Positions 53,917 through 64,000 are shown, counted from the stretch's first letter. The stretch: 64,000 nucleotides of DNA from Lactobacillus mulieris (GCF_007095465.1 NZ_SDGL01000009.1:28066-92065); one strand, 5' to 3'. Program-made: numbers and translations. The notes: generated by a model not told the origin, from the letters alone.

Positions 53917-55179
53917 ATGGCACAAGATGTTGTTCTCGATGTAGAAGAAAAGCCTGGTTTTGGTCAATGGATTGGGTTAAGTATGCAGCACATGTTTTCC
54001 ATGTTTGGCTCAACTGTATTAGTCCCTATCCTAGTAGGACTAGACCCAAGTATCGCTTTATTTTCATCAGGTGTTGGTACCCTACTTCACCTCTTAATTA
54101 CTCACCACAAAATCCCTGCATATATGGGATCCAGTTTTGCTTTCATTACACCAATGATTGCATTAATGAAAACTGCGGGATATCCAGCCATTGCACAAGG
54201 GGTAATTGCTAGTGGGCTAGTATACTTGATTGTGGCTTTAATTGTCGCCTTTGCTGGTAGCGATTGGATTGATCGGATTCTACCGCCAATTGTAGTTGGA
54301 CCAATTGTAATGGTAATTGGCTTGTCGCTCGCTGGGACTGCTGCAACTGATGCAACAATGAATAACAGCAAATATGATTTACGCTATTTTGCGGTTGCAA
54401 TGTTAACCCTATTAGTTACTATTGTCTTCAATATGTACTTCAAAGGTTTTTGGGGATTAATTCCAATTTTACTTGGAATTGTTAGTGGTTATATCATTGC
54501 TTGTCTATTTGGAATTGTTGATTTTTCAAAAGTTATGAGTGCAAGTTGGATTTCAATGCCTAAATTTGAAATTCCTTTTGTATCATATTCACCTAAGATG
54601 TATTGGGGAGCTATTTTGAGTATGGCCCCGATTGCATTTGTTACAATGACTGAGCATATGGGCCATATCATGGTATTAAATGAATTAACTGGTCGAGACT
54701 TCTTTAAAGATCCTGGCCTTAAAAAGACATTAGCTGGCGACGGTGTAGCTAGCGTAGCAGCTGGTTTATTAGGTGGACCAAGTGTGACTAGTTATGGTGA
54801 AAATATCGGGGTAATGGCCATTACTCGCGTTCATAGCGTATACGTCTTAATGGGAGCAGCAGTTTTTGCAATCCTGTTTAGTTTTGTTGGTAAATTAAGT
54901 GCTTTAATTGAATCAATTCCTAGTCCAGTTATTGGTGGGATAAGTTTCCTATTATTCGGAGTAATTGCAGCTAGCGGATTAAAAGTCATCGTAGAAAAGA
55001 AGATTGACTTCAATAAAAAGCGAAACTTAATGATTGCTTCAGTTATTTTAGTTATTGGAATTGGTAATGCATACCTTCAATTAGGTAATTTCCAATTTTC
55101 TGGTGTAGCTGTTGCAACTATCTTGGGGATTATTTTGAACTTAGTCTTACCTCAAGAAGCAGCAAGTGAAAAAGAATAA
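53917..55179 (+). CDS. pyrP: Uracil permease (UraA/PyrP, NCS2 family)
   Basis: This 420-residue transporter has about 14 spans and imports uracil by proton symport. PAYMGSSFAFITPM and TEHMGHIMVLNELTGRDFF, then PSVTSYGENIGVMAITRVHSV, match UraA closely; the Glu in TEHMGH and the YGENIG segment line the substrate site. The ATG at 53917 has AAAGG upstream. Longer in-frame starts run through the terminator leader and are not used. With udk and hpt it serves base salvage. Confidence 0.93.
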   Translation: MAQDVVLDVEEKPGFGQWIGLSMQHMFSMFGSTVLVPILVGLDPSIALFSSGVGTLLHLLITHHKIPAYMGSSFAFITPMIALMKTAGYPAIAQGVIASGLVYLIVALIVAFAGSDWIDRILPPIVVGPIVMVIGLSLAGTAATDATMNNSKYDLRYFAVAMLTLLVTIVFNMYFKGFWGLIPILLGIVSGYIIACLFGIVDFSKVMSASWISMPKFEIPFVSYSPKMYWGAILSMAPIAFVTMTEHMGHIMVLNELTGRDFFKDPGLKKTLAGDGVASVAAGLLGGPSVTSYGENIGVMAITRVHSVYVLMGAAVFAILFSFVGKLSALIESIPSPVIGGISFLLFGVIAASGLKVIVEKKIDFNKKRNLMIASVILVIGIGNAYLQLGNFQFSGVAVATILGIILNLVLPQEAASEKE

Positions 55180-55235
55180 AGTTCATTTAGATTTTCATAG
55201 TTAATTATTTTTTCAAATACCAATATCAAATTATC

Positions 55236-55265
55236 AAGGTCTGCTTAACCCAAGCAGGCCTTTTT
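55236..55265 (+). terminator. Terminator of pyrP
   Basis: AAGGTCTGCTT pairs with AAGCAGGCCTT (one G-U), followed by Ts. Confidence 0.85.
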
Positions 55266-55310
55266 ATGATAGAGTTATTATTGTTGAATTATTTTTCTGG
55301 AGGAAAAACT

Positions 55311-56576
55311 ATGAAGCATTCACGAGTTCCACGTATTAGCCTTGGAACACAAATTATCATCGGATTGGTTCTAGGAATCATTGTTGGAGCCGCTACTTAT
55401 CATAATCAAGTAGCAATCTCCACTATGTCTGGTTTAGGAACTATCTTTTTACGCTTAATTCAGATGATTGTTATGCCAATTGTGGTTTCATGTTTAACAG
55501 TTGGAATTGCTAATATTGGTGACTTACGTAAGTTGGGACGAATTGGTGGTAAAACGCTACTATATTTTGAAGTTTTAACTACTATTGCAATTATTTTAGG
55601 TTTGATAGTTGCTAACTTAACGCGTCCTGGTGATTTTATTAATATCCATTCTCTGCAAGGTGGCGATATTTCTAAATATCTTGCTACTGCCAAAACAGCC
55701 TCTAAAACTGGAATCTGGGATACCATCTTTGCAGTTATTCCAACTAATATTTTTAAATCTATGTCTGAGGGAGACATGATGCCTGTCATCTTTTTCAGTG
55801 TTTTCTTTGGATTAGGTATTGCAGCAATTGGTGAAAAAGGAAAAATTATCACCCAATTTTTGAATGCCGTTAGTGGCGTTATGTTTAAAGTAACCAACTG
55901 GGTTATGAAGTTTGCACCACTTGGAGTATTCGGGTTAATTGGAATGACCATTGCTCAAATGGGCTTGTCTGCACTACTGCCATTAGGTTACTTTATTTTA
56001 GTTGCCTATCTAACTATGATTTTCTTCTGTATTGTTATCTTAGGACTAGTGGCTTATATTTTTAAACTTGATTACTGGGAAACAATGAAGAAGATTTGGC
56101 CAGAGATTTTGCTTGCATTTTCTACCGCTAGTTCTGAAGCAACTTTGCCACGTCTAATGAAGAAAATGCAAGATATGGGTGTAGAAAAAGGTGTTGCCAG
56201 CTTTGTTATTCCGACAGGTTATACTTTTAACCTAGATGGTAGTGCAATCTATCAAAGCTTAGCAGCAATTTTCCTAGCTCAAGCTTATGGACTTCACCTA
56301 ACTTGGGAACATCAATTTACTTTATTAGTTGTTTTGATGATTACTTCTAAAGGAATGGCTGGTGTTCCAGGTGCATCATTTGTTGTTTTATTAGCTAGTG
56401 TAGCGACAATCGGAGTTCCAATTGCTGGTTTAACCTTCATTGCTGGAATTGATCGCTTCGTTGATATGGGAAGAACCAGTGTAAATGTAGTTGGTAATAC
56501 CTTTGCAAGCTTGGTTATTGGTGAAAGTGAAAAAGCACTTGATCGTAAAAAATACGAGCAATATTTAAATAAATAA
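55311..56576 (+). CDS. Dicarboxylate/amino acid:cation symporter (DAACS family)
   Basis: This 421-residue secondary transporter carries glutamate, aspartate or C4-dicarboxylates. The hairpin motif STASSEATLPRLM, the NLDGSAIYQSLA segment in span 7 and the KGMAGVPGASFVVLLA hairpin 2 match GltP/GltT/DctA. The ATG at 55311 follows CTGGAGG at 7 bp; an ATG 45 bp upstream has no RBS and lies in the preceding terminator. Confidence 0.9.
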   Translation: MKHSRVPRISLGTQIIIGLVLGIIVGAATYHNQVAISTMSGLGTIFLRLIQMIVMPIVVSCLTVGIANIGDLRKLGRIGGKTLLYFEVLTTIAIILGLIVANLTRPGDFINIHSLQGGDISKYLATAKTASKTGIWDTIFAVIPTNIFKSMSEGDMMPVIFFSVFFGLGIAAIGEKGKIITQFLNAVSGVMFKVTNWVMKFAPLGVFGLIGMTIAQMGLSALLPLGYFILVAYLTMIFFCIVILGLVAYIFKLDYWETMKKIWPEILLAFSTASSEATLPRLMKKMQDMGVEKGVASFVIPTGYTFNLDGSAIYQSLAAIFLAQAYGLHLTWEHQFTLLVVLMITSKGMAGVPGASFVVLLASVATIGVPIAGLTFIAGIDRFVDMGRTSVNVVGNTFASLVIGESEKALDRKKYEQYLNK

Positions 56577-56583
56577 GTTCAAT

Positions 56584-56620
56584 AAAAAAGGCCTCGAATT
56601 AGAATTCGAGGCCTTTTTCT
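56584..56620 (+). terminator. Bidirectional terminator between the symporter and add
   Basis: AAAAAGGCCTCGAATT (56585-56600) is repeated inverted and perfect at 56603-56618. Confidence 0.93.
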
Positions 56621-56638
56621 ACACAAAATTACATATAA

Positions 56639-57652
56639 TTAATTTTCTTCAAAATAGCGATCAAGTTCTTCTAAGTAAAATTGCTTTTGCTCCTCACTAA
56701 TCCAGCTCATCTTAAATGAGTTAGCAGCTAAAGCCTTTACTTCATCAGCACTCAAGTTATACTTTTTAACTTCTGCTTCAAAATTATCTGTAATGTATCC
56801 ACCAAAATATGCTGGATCATCACTGTTTAAACAAACGCGCACATCATGTTCAAGTAAATACTTAACTTCATTTCCTTTCAAGTCAGGACTTAAAAAGCCA
56901 TTAGAAAGTGGACAGCTAGTAAAGCCAACCTTTTGCTTAGCAGCAAAAGAAACTAAATCTTCATTTTCGACAATATTAGTTCCATGATCTATCCGTTCAA
57001 CATTAATTACTTCAAGCAATTCTTTAATATGATTAATTGAATCCACTTGATCAACATCAGCGTGAGCAGTTATATGAAAGCCTGCTTCACTTGCCTTAGC
57101 AAATTGATAATAAAACTTCATTGGTGGATTATTGTGTTCATCAGAATCAAGCCCAATTCCTAATATCTTATCTTGATGTTTCAAGGCTTTTTCAAGAGTT
57201 TTTTGGGCGTTATTTCTTGAATAATCACGTAAAAAGCACATTACTAAATGAGCATCTACATTTAAGGCTCTGGCATCAACTGTTGCTTGATAAAGTCCAT
57301 TTAAAACAGTTTCAAAGCTAATGCCACGACTTTCGTGAGCTTGAGGATCAAAGAATATCTCAACATGACGAACGTTATTTTTGGCAGCTTTTTTAAGATA
57401 AGCCATTGCCAAGTCATAAAAGTCTTGTTCTGTCTGTAAGACTTGCATAGCTTCATAATATACTGCTAAGAAATCAGCTAAATTGTCATATTGCAAAGTT
57501 GCCTTAACTTCTTCAATTGTCTTTTGAGCCAATTCAACGTGATTTCTCTTAGCCAATTCTAGTTTCAATTTTGGCTCTAATGTTCCTTCAATATGAACAT
57601 GCAACTCAGCTTTAGGCATTTTTTCTAAAAAATCTCTTGTTAAATCGACCAT
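56639..57652 (-). CDS. add: Adenosine deaminase
   Basis: This enzyme deaminates adenosine to inosine, which can be cleaved to hypoxanthine and re-used through Hpt. The 337-residue protein has HVHIEGTL (zinc His pair), HITAHADVDQ, TSCPLSNGFL and LNSDDPAYFGG. It lies divergent from guaB. ATG 57652 follows GGAGG; an upstream start overlaps it. Confidence 0.95.
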   Translation of the reverse strand: MVDLTRDFLEKMPKAELHVHIEGTLEPKLKLELAKRNHVELAQKTIEEVKATLQYDNLADFLAVYYEAMQVLQTEQDFYDLAMAYLKKAAKNNVRHVEIFFDPQAHESRGISFETVLNGLYQATVDARALNVDAHLVMCFLRDYSRNNAQKTLEKALKHQDKILGIGLDSDEHNNPPMKFYYQFAKASEAGFHITAHADVDQVDSINHIKELLEVINVERIDHGTNIVENEDLVSFAAKQKVGFTSCPLSNGFLSPDLKGNEVKYLLEHDVRVCLNSDDPAYFGGYITDNFEAEVKKYNLSADEVKALAANSFKMSWISEEQKQFYLEELDRYFEEN

Positions 57653-57668
57653 TATATCCTCCATATGT

Positions 57669-57753
57669 AAAAATAATTCGGAAAAATTTGATTAATTGAA
57701 AAAGATATTAGCACTATCTAATTTTTTATGCAAGTTAAAAACGAATTATTTTT
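57669..57753. promoter_or_regulatory. add promoter and paired PurBox-like sites between add and guaB
   Basis: AAAAATAATTCG (57669-57680) and CGAATTATTTTT (57742-57753) are a perfect 12-bp inverted repeat 61 bp apart. Read outward, TTTTCCGAATTAT and AAAAACGAATTAT each differ from the PurBox consensus AWWWCCGAACWWT at two positions. The add promoter (minus: TTGCAT 57728-57733, 17 bp, TAATAT 57705-57710) lies between them. Confidence 0.5.
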
Positions 57754-57818
57754 CCACTTGATTTTTGCATTGTTTGTGTTATCGTATAAACAATATATTT
57801 TTTTATTAAAAAATTTAA

Positions 57819-58979
<1,161 letters not shown>

Positions 58980-58987
58980 TACAACAC

Positions 58988-59034
58988 AAAAAAATGAAGT
59001 CGCTATAGAACTTTTTATCTATAGCGACTTTTTC
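58988..59034 (+). terminator. Terminator of guaB
   Basis: AAGTCGCTATAGA (58997-59009) pairs with TCTATAGCGACTT (59018-59030), followed by Ts. Confidence 0.9.
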
Positions 59035-59051
59035 TGGGAAAAGGAGCTTTT

Positions 59052-60371
59052 ATGAATCACGAATCATTTCAAATAAAAGAAAAAGATCGAACTACCAACA
59101 GCTGGGATATGTTTGCTACTTGGGTCGGAGCCAATGCAAATAACGGAACTTGGTTTGTCGGAGGCGTTTTAGCAGCTTGTGGATTTGCACTAGCCACTAA
59201 AATTCTTGTTTTATCTTCTGCACTATCATATATCTTTTTAAGTTTAGTGGGTTACATCGGATACAAAACCGGCTTATCAACTATGACAATAGCAAGAGCT
59301 AGTTTTGGTGAACGTGGTAGTTATCTTCCTTCATTAGTAAATATTACACAATTTATCGGTTGGACAGCGGTTAACACCTTTATTGCCGCACAATCTGTCA
59401 GCTTGCTATTAAAAGATCTTTTGAATATGCATAATGAGACTTTAGGTTTAACAATCGGAATTATCGTTATGAGTATTTTACATATTTTAAGTGTTGCTAG
59501 TGGTTCAAAATCCATTCAATTAATCGAACGCATTGGTGTTGCACTAGTATTTATCTTTGTAATTTGGGAATCGATTGCTGTTTTCAAAGCCGTTTCGTTA
59601 AATCAAATTATCTCTTGGAAAGTCCCTAATTCAAGCAAAATGGCCTTAGGAAGTGCTATTGATTATGTTGCTGCCTTTAATTTAGCTTGGGTTACAGCTG
59701 GCGCTGATTTTACACGTTTTACAAAGAAAAAAAGCAATTCAACAATTGCACCTTTTTGGGGAGCTCTAACTGGCGTAATCTGGTTTGCAGTAATTGGTTT
59801 AATTTCAACCATTAGCATTGCAATTACTTCTGGTGTATACAATGCCAACAACTCAGATCCTTCAACAATTGCTAGCAAATTAGGCTTAGGAATTGTTGCA
59901 CTATTAGTTATTATCTTAACTTCAATGACTGCTAATGCGGTTAATTTATTAGCAGCCGGCTCTGCACTTTCAAATATCTTTCCAAAAATCAGACTAAAAC
60001 ATTCACTTTGGATAGTAGTAAGTGCAGCAACACTTGTTACTTTCATTCCAATGTTTGTAGGATCATTTTTAGAAACTTTTGAGAGCTTTCTAGATTATGT
60101 AGGAATGGTCTTAGGTCCTACAATTGCAATTATTTGTACAGACTATTATTTCATTAAAAAGAGAAATTATGAAATTCCTCAATTTGGTAAAACATTTGGA
60201 ACATATTGGTATAAATCAGGAATTAATTGGAAAGCAATTATTGTTTTCATATTAGGAATAATCATCTTCTTAACTGGCAAAAACATTCAATTACTATCTA
60301 ATACCATTGGAATTACTTTCTTAGATATGACCATTTGTAGTTTACTTTACTGGATTTTGATGAAGAAATAA
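59052..60371 (+). CDS. NCS1 family nucleobase permease (CodB-like)
   Basis: This 439-residue protein has 12 spans and the NCS1 start TTNSWDMFATWVGANANNGT. FNLAWVTAGADFTRFTKK in the centre and YVGMVLGPTIAIICTDYYFIKK near the end are family motifs. It should bring in cytosine, a purine or a pyrimidine derivative; the substrate is open. It follows guaB across a terminator, close to other nucleobase genes. RBS AAAGGAG. Confidence 0.88.
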   Translation: MNHESFQIKEKDRTTNSWDMFATWVGANANNGTWFVGGVLAACGFALATKILVLSSALSYIFLSLVGYIGYKTGLSTMTIARASFGERGSYLPSLVNITQFIGWTAVNTFIAAQSVSLLLKDLLNMHNETLGLTIGIIVMSILHILSVASGSKSIQLIERIGVALVFIFVIWESIAVFKAVSLNQIISWKVPNSSKMALGSAIDYVAAFNLAWVTAGADFTRFTKKKSNSTIAPFWGALTGVIWFAVIGLISTISIAITSGVYNANNSDPSTIASKLGLGIVALLVIILTSMTANAVNLLAAGSALSNIFPKIRLKHSLWIVVSAATLVTFIPMFVGSFLETFESFLDYVGMVLGPTIAIICTDYYFIKKRNYEIPQFGKTFGTYWYKSGINWKAIIVFILGIIIFLTGKNIQLLSNTIGITFLDMTICSLLYWILMKK

Positions 60372-60377
60372 TTGATA

Positions 60378-60412
60378 AAAAATGCACCTTCTTAACAATA
60401 AGGTGCATTTTT
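60378..60412 (+). terminator. Bidirectional terminator after the NCS1 permease
   Basis: AAATGCACCTT (60380-60390) pairs with AAGGTGCATTT (60400-60410), flanked by A and T runs. Confidence 0.88.
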
Positions 60413-60414
60413 AT

Positions 60415-60936
60415 TTAAATATCTTTTACCATCATTAAATCGCGCTGTGCAGTATCACCCATCATAAAAGTATGCTCATCTTCAATTTTAAAACCAAAGT
60501 AATGATAAAATTTTTGCGCCTTATCATTATGTTCCCAAACACCTAACCATACACGATGAAAATGCTCTTCTTTAGCCATCGAAATTGCTTTATGCATAAG
60601 GGCGGATCCTACATGTAATCCTTGGAACTGCTTCAAAACATAAATTCTCTGTATTTCAAAAGCTTCAGGCCAATTATTTTCCGTTTGAGAAGAATCCCAA
60701 TTAACTTTCAAATACCCTACTATTTGATTATCTACAAAAGCAAAAAACATTTTAGAAGTAGTAGTTTTCAATTCTGACAGTAATTTTTCTCTTGTATAAG
60801 CTCGTTGAATATAAGTATTAACATCTTCTAAAGCTCTCCAAGGATCAAAAGTCTGGTGAAAGCATTGCTTACTAATTTTTATTAATTGATCAATTTCATC
60901 AGTTTGAATTGGCCGGATACTAACTTTTTGACTCAT
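60415..60936 (-). CDS. GNAT family N-acetyltransferase
   Basis: This 173-residue protein has the GNAT fold: FAFVDNQIVGYLKVNW (strand 3-4) and the acetyl-CoA loop IYVLKQFQGLHVGSALMHKAI, then WLGVWEHNDKAQKFYHYFGF. The substrate is unknown; relatives include spermidine and ribosomal-protein acetyltransferases of the PaiA type. It is monocistronic. Confidence 0.85.
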   Translation of the reverse strand: MSQKVSIRPIQTDEIDQLIKISKQCFHQTFDPWRALEDVNTYIQRAYTREKLLSELKTTTSKMFFAFVDNQIVGYLKVNWDSSQTENNWPEAFEIQRIYVLKQFQGLHVGSALMHKAISMAKEEHFHRVWLGVWEHNDKAQKFYHYFGFKIEDEHTFMMGDTAQRDLMMVKDI

Positions 60937-60987
60937 ATTCTTACCCTACCTAAATCTTCTTTTAAAACAAATAATACACTCTTAAAA

Positions 60988-61018
60988 CAAAAAAACAACG
61001 ATACTATTAGTATCGTTG
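60988..61018 (-). terminator. Terminator of the surface protein gene
   Basis: CAACGATACT and AGTATCGTTG pair around ATT/AAT, followed by seven Ts on the minus strand. Confidence 0.88.
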
Positions 61019-61030
61019 CTTACAAGTTAA

Positions 61031-64000
61031 TTATTCTTCATTATTCTTTTTTCTTCTAAAGCCTAATAAACCTAGCAAAGCAAGAATCAAACCAATCAAA
61101 CTAACTTCTCCAACTTGTGCACCAGTTTGTGGCAATTTATTAGCATCAGTTGCTACTCTATTTTCACTAGAATTAGAAGCTGGTGTTTTTTCTTTAGATG
61201 AAGTTGAAGATACCGAGGAAGATTTAGAATTAGCAGTTGCTTTGGAATTAATCTCAGTATTATCATCAAGAGCTGCTTTGGCATTCTTAATAGTCTGTAG
61301 TGCTTGATCAACCTCATTTTGGGTAGCGGAGTTATCATTTAGCACCTTTTGACCAGCACTTACCGCATCATCATATGCTTGCTTCTTGTCATCACTTGCA
61401 TTCTTATATGCATCTGTTGACTCTACTGAAGATTTTTCATTCACTGCTGCTTCAAGTGAACTCTTATCTATTGAACTGTCAGAATTTTCAAAATTACTAT
61501 TTCCGGTATTTTCTGAACTTGATCTATCACCATTATTTTCGATTGCATCAGTTTGAATAGTAGTATCTTCTTTAGTTAATTCTGCACTTGAACCGTCACT
61601 AAACTTAATTGTTGCACTACCATCACTGTATACAGTTACAGTTGTATTTGGATTTGCTGCTTCAATATTCTTTTTGATTTGTGAAAGTTCATCAGAAGTT
61701 GGTTGACCCATTTTTTCAACTTTAACACGCTCTGGGAGATTTACATTATTTTGCGCTTTTTCTGCTGAGTCAATCAATCTCTGTTCTGCATCTCTAATTG
61801 CTTTATCAGCTGCATCAACTTCTTCTTGTGTTGCATTAGTGTCAGACAAAACTTGCTCACCTTTTGCAACAGCATCGCCATATGCTTTTCTAGCTTCATC
61901 TGAAGCACTGGCATAATATAGATATTCATTAGGATTAGTTGAAGTTTGGACTTCATGAGCCCTGTCCACATCTTTTTGTAAATTTGTTTTATCTACAGAT
62001 TCAGTTGAACCATCAGTTTCTGATTGAGTCGCTGGTTTATCTGATGAACTTTGACCATCTAATGCTGCTTTTGCATTGTCAATTGCACTTGTAGCACTAT
62101 CTACTTCACTTTGGGTTGCGGAGTCATTGTTCAACACTGTTTGACCAGCAGCTACTGCATCATCATACGCTTGTTTCTTGTCATCACTTGCGTTGTAGTA
62201 GGCTGAGGTCTTTTGAACATCGCTTTGTTCATTCACTGCTGTTTCCAAAGCACTTTTATCTACAGAACTTTCAGTAGTTGTACCTGGAGTCGAACTTGTA
62301 GTATCACTTGCTCCTGTTGAACTAGTATCTGTTTCTGTAGCTTGCCCATCTAGTGCTGCTTTTGCGTTGTCAATTGCAGTTGTAGCGCTATCTACTTCAC
62401 TTTGAGTAGCGGAATCATTGTTCAACACCTTTTGACCAGCACTTACCGCATCATCATATGCTTGTTTCTTATCGTTACTTGCGTTCTTGTATGCATCTGT
62501 TGCTTCTACTGTTGATTGTTCATTTACTGCTGTTTCTAAGCCACTCTTATCTACTGAATTTTCAGTAGTTGAGCCTGTAGTCGAACTCGTAGTATCGCTT
62601 GCTCCTGTTGAACTAGTATCTGTGGCTTGACCATCTAAGGCTGATTTTGCATTGTTAATTGCAGTTGTAGCACTATCCACTTCGCTTTGAGTAGCGGAAT
62701 CATTGTTCAACACCTTTTGACCAGCACTTACCGCATCATCATATGCTTGTTTCTTGTCATCACTTGCGTTCTTGTATGGATCTGTTGATTCTACTGTTGA
62801 TTGTTCATTTACTGCTTTTTCTAAGCCACTCTTATCTACTGAATTTTCAGTAGTTGAGCCTGTAGTCGAACTCGTAGTATCGCTTGCTCCTGTTGAACTA
62901 GTATCTGTTTCTGTGGCTTGACCATCTAAGGCTGCCTTTGCATTGTTAATTGCAGTTGTAGCGCTATCTACTTCACTTTGAGTAGCGGAATCATCATTCA
63001 ACACTGTTTGACCAGCACTTACTGCATCATCATATGCTTGTTTCTTATCGTTACTTGCGTTCTTGTATGCATCTGTTGCTTCTACTGTTGATTGTTCATT
63101 TACTGCTGTTTCTAAGCCACTCTTATCTACTGAATTTTCAGTAGTTGAGCCTGTAGTCGAACTCGTAGTATCGCTTGCTCCTGTTGAACTAGTATCTGTT
63201 TCTGTGGCTTGACCATCTAAGGCTGCCTTTGCATTGTTAATTGCAGTTGTAGCGCTATCTACTTCACTTTGAGTAGCGGAATCATCATTCAACACTGTTT
63301 GACCAGCACTTACTGCATCATTATATGCTTGCTTCTTGTCATCACTTGCGTTGTAGTAAGCTGATGTGCTTTCTACTGTTGATTGTTCATTCACCGCAGT
63401 TTCCAAAGCGCTTTTATCTACAGAACTTTCAGTAGTTGAGCCTGTAGTCGAACTCGTAGTATCACTTGTTCCTGTTGAACTAGTAGCTGTTTCTGTGGCT
63501 TGACCATCTAAGGCTGCTTTGGCATTGTCAATTGCAGTTGTAGCACTATCCACTTCGCTTTGAGTAGCGGAATCATTGTTCAACACCTTTTGACCAGCAC
63601 TTACCGCATCATCATATGCTTGCTTCTTGTCATCACTTGCGTTGTAGTAAGCTGAGGTCTTTTGAACATCGCTTTGGTCATTCACTGCAGTTTCCAAAGC
63701 GCTCTTGTCTGTGGTTTCACCATCTAAGGCTGACTTTGCATTGTTAATTGCACTTGTGGCACTATCCACTTCGCTTTGAGTAGCAGAATCATTGTTCAAC
63801 ACCTTTTGACCGGCACTTACTGCATCATCATACGCTTGTTTCTTGTCATCACTTGCGTTGTAGTAGGCTGAGGTCTTTTGAACATCGCTTTGGTCATTCA
63901 CTGCAGTTTCCAAAGCGCTCTTGTCTGTGGTTTCACCATCTAAGGCTGACTTTGCATTGTTAATTGCACTTGTGGCACTATCCACTTCGCTTTGAGTAGC
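61031..64000 (-). CDS. LPQTG-anchored surface protein with FIVAR repeats, 5'-truncated
   Basis: The visible part (about 989 residues) is the C-terminal portion; the frame is open at the right edge. It contains a partial and nine further FIVAR-like repeats (each beginning DKSALETAVN or DKSGLE and ending AKAALDG), joined by Thr/Ser-rich linkers. The eighth repeat is divergent and is followed by a domain PTSDELSQIKKNIEAANPNT and YSDGSATIKFSDGSSAEL. The end is LPQTGAQVGE, a hydrophobic span and FRRKKNNEE, a sortase signal. Such proteins act as adhesins; the N-terminal ligand-binding part is not visible. Confidence 0.9.
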   Translation of the reverse strand, partial: ATQSEVDSATSAINNAKSALDGETTDKSALETAVNDQSDVQKTSAYYNASDDKKQAYDDAVSAGQKVLNNDSATQSEVDSATSAINNAKSALDGETTDKSALETAVNDQSDVQKTSAYYNASDDKKQAYDDAVSAGQKVLNNDSATQSEVDSATTAIDNAKAALDGQATETATSSTGTSDTTSSTTGSTTESSVDKSALETAVNEQSTVESTSAYYNASDDKKQAYNDAVSAGQTVLNDDSATQSEVDSATTAINNAKAALDGQATETDTSSTGASDTTSSTTGSTTENSVDKSGLETAVNEQSTVEATDAYKNASNDKKQAYDDAVSAGQTVLNDDSATQSEVDSATTAINNAKAALDGQATETDTSSTGASDTTSSTTGSTTENSVDKSGLEKAVNEQSTVESTDPYKNASDDKKQAYDDAVSAGQKVLNNDSATQSEVDSATTAINNAKSALDGQATDTSSTGASDTTSSTTGSTTENSVDKSGLETAVNEQSTVEATDAYKNASNDKKQAYDDAVSAGQKVLNNDSATQSEVDSATTAIDNAKAALDGQATETDTSSTGASDTTSSTPGTTTESSVDKSALETAVNEQSDVQKTSAYYNASDDKKQAYDDAVAAGQTVLNNDSATQSEVDSATSAIDNAKAALDGQSSSDKPATQSETDGSTESVDKTNLQKDVDRAHEVQTSTNPNEYLYYASASDEARKAYGDAVAKGEQVLSDTNATQEEVDAADKAIRDAEQRLIDSAEKAQNNVNLPERVKVEKMGQPTSDELSQIKKNIEAANPNTTVTVYSDGSATIKFSDGSSAELTKEDTTIQTDAIENNGDRSSSENTGNSNFENSDSSIDKSSLEAAVNEKSSVESTDAYKNASDDKKQAYDDAVSAGQKVLNDNSATQNEVDQALQTIKNAKAALDDNTEINSKATANSKSSSVSSTSSKEKTPASNSSENRVATDANKLPQTGAQVGEVSLIGLILALLGLLGFRRKKNNEE
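62040..64000 (-). repeat. Tandem DNA repeats encoding FIVAR units
   Basis: The gene's repeats are nearly identical in DNA. The two rightmost complete units are 216 bp (72 codons). Most others are 285-291 bp because of a 26-28 codon Thr/Ser linker. The first two units are almost indistinguishable base for base, so homologous gain or loss of units is likely. Confidence 0.85.

Noticed and set aside
55460..55951. A 163-codon minus-strand frame inside the dicarboxylate symporter gene
   Set aside because: Antisense shadow of a clear transporter; no RBS.
62040..64000. A CRISPR array
   Set aside because: The long tandem repeats are in frame, encode FIVAR domains and lack the short repeat-spacer layout.

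Overview
The window is AT-rich, gene-dense chromosome from a low-GC Gram-positive. The gene set points to Lactobacillus, most likely the L. gasseri / L. johnsonii group: a mevalonate-pathway operon, a phosphoketolase, a DUF4931 HIT-like protein, an IMP dehydrogenase without CBS domains, LPQTG surface proteins built of FIVAR repeats, and AGGAGG-type ribosome binding sites with frequent TTG and GTG starts. The species assignment is inference from gene content. No prophage, insertion sequence or CRISPR array is visible.

Layout. 1-3.2 kb: a membrane protein cut by the window edge, an unknown protein, recX and a divergent 23S rRNA uridine methyltransferase. 3.16-3.52 kb: no protein gene, but a promoter with a CcpA (cre) site, a foldable sequence of about 318 nt and a terminator, which I read as an unannotated structured RNA. 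3.5-8.1 kb: an alpha/beta hydrolase and the upper mevalonate operon (thiolase, mvaA, mvaS). 8.2-15.4 kb: envelope and housekeeping genes (galU, a YihY/BrkB protein, map, flavodoxin, a GtrA protein, a MarR-GNAT pair, wecB), a 59-residue membrane protein, an NTP pyrophosphohydrolase and tRNA-Arg(CCU). 15.4-23 kb: an orphan PTS EIIC, a DEAD helicase, a GH25-like protein lacking catalytic acids, an amino acid permease, hpt, a DUF21/CBS protein and a nitroreductase. 23-30 kb: pentose and nucleoside metabolism (xfp; nucleoside hydrolase with GntR regulator; rpiA; rbsK; DUF4931 protein).

30-36.1 kb: an orphan UgpB-like binding protein, the Pit phosphate transporter with its DUF47 partner, and a glutamine/polar amino acid ABC operon. 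36.1-40.2 kb: a MarR regulator with its operator and a heterodimeric ABC exporter, one subunit of which carries a single in-frame amber codon. 40.2-48.7 kb: udk, a YkcC/YkcB-type glycosyltransferase pair, an MFS exporter and two APC permeases. 48.7-53.8 kb: pstSCAB-phoU, divergent from an orphan OmpR-type regulator with a degenerate receiver domain; the shared intergenic region holds TTTACA Pho-box repeats. 53.8-60.9 kb: nucleobase salvage (uracil permease with an attenuator-like leader, dicarboxylate symporter, adenosine deaminase divergent from guaB across a pair of PurBox-like sites, NCS1 permease, acetyltransferase). 61-64 kb: the C-terminal part of a large LPQTG-anchored FIVAR-repeat protein that runs off the right edge.

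How the genes fit together: several blocks handle phosphate (Pit/DUF47, Pst/PhoU/regulator, perhaps the UgpB-like protein), purine and pyrimidine salvage (hpt, udk, nucleoside hydrolase, rbsK/rpiA, add, guaB, pyrP, NCS1) and cell-envelope building (mevalonate for undecaprenyl lipid, galU, wecB, YkcBC). Promoters, operators and terminators were read by eye; none has been tested by computation.
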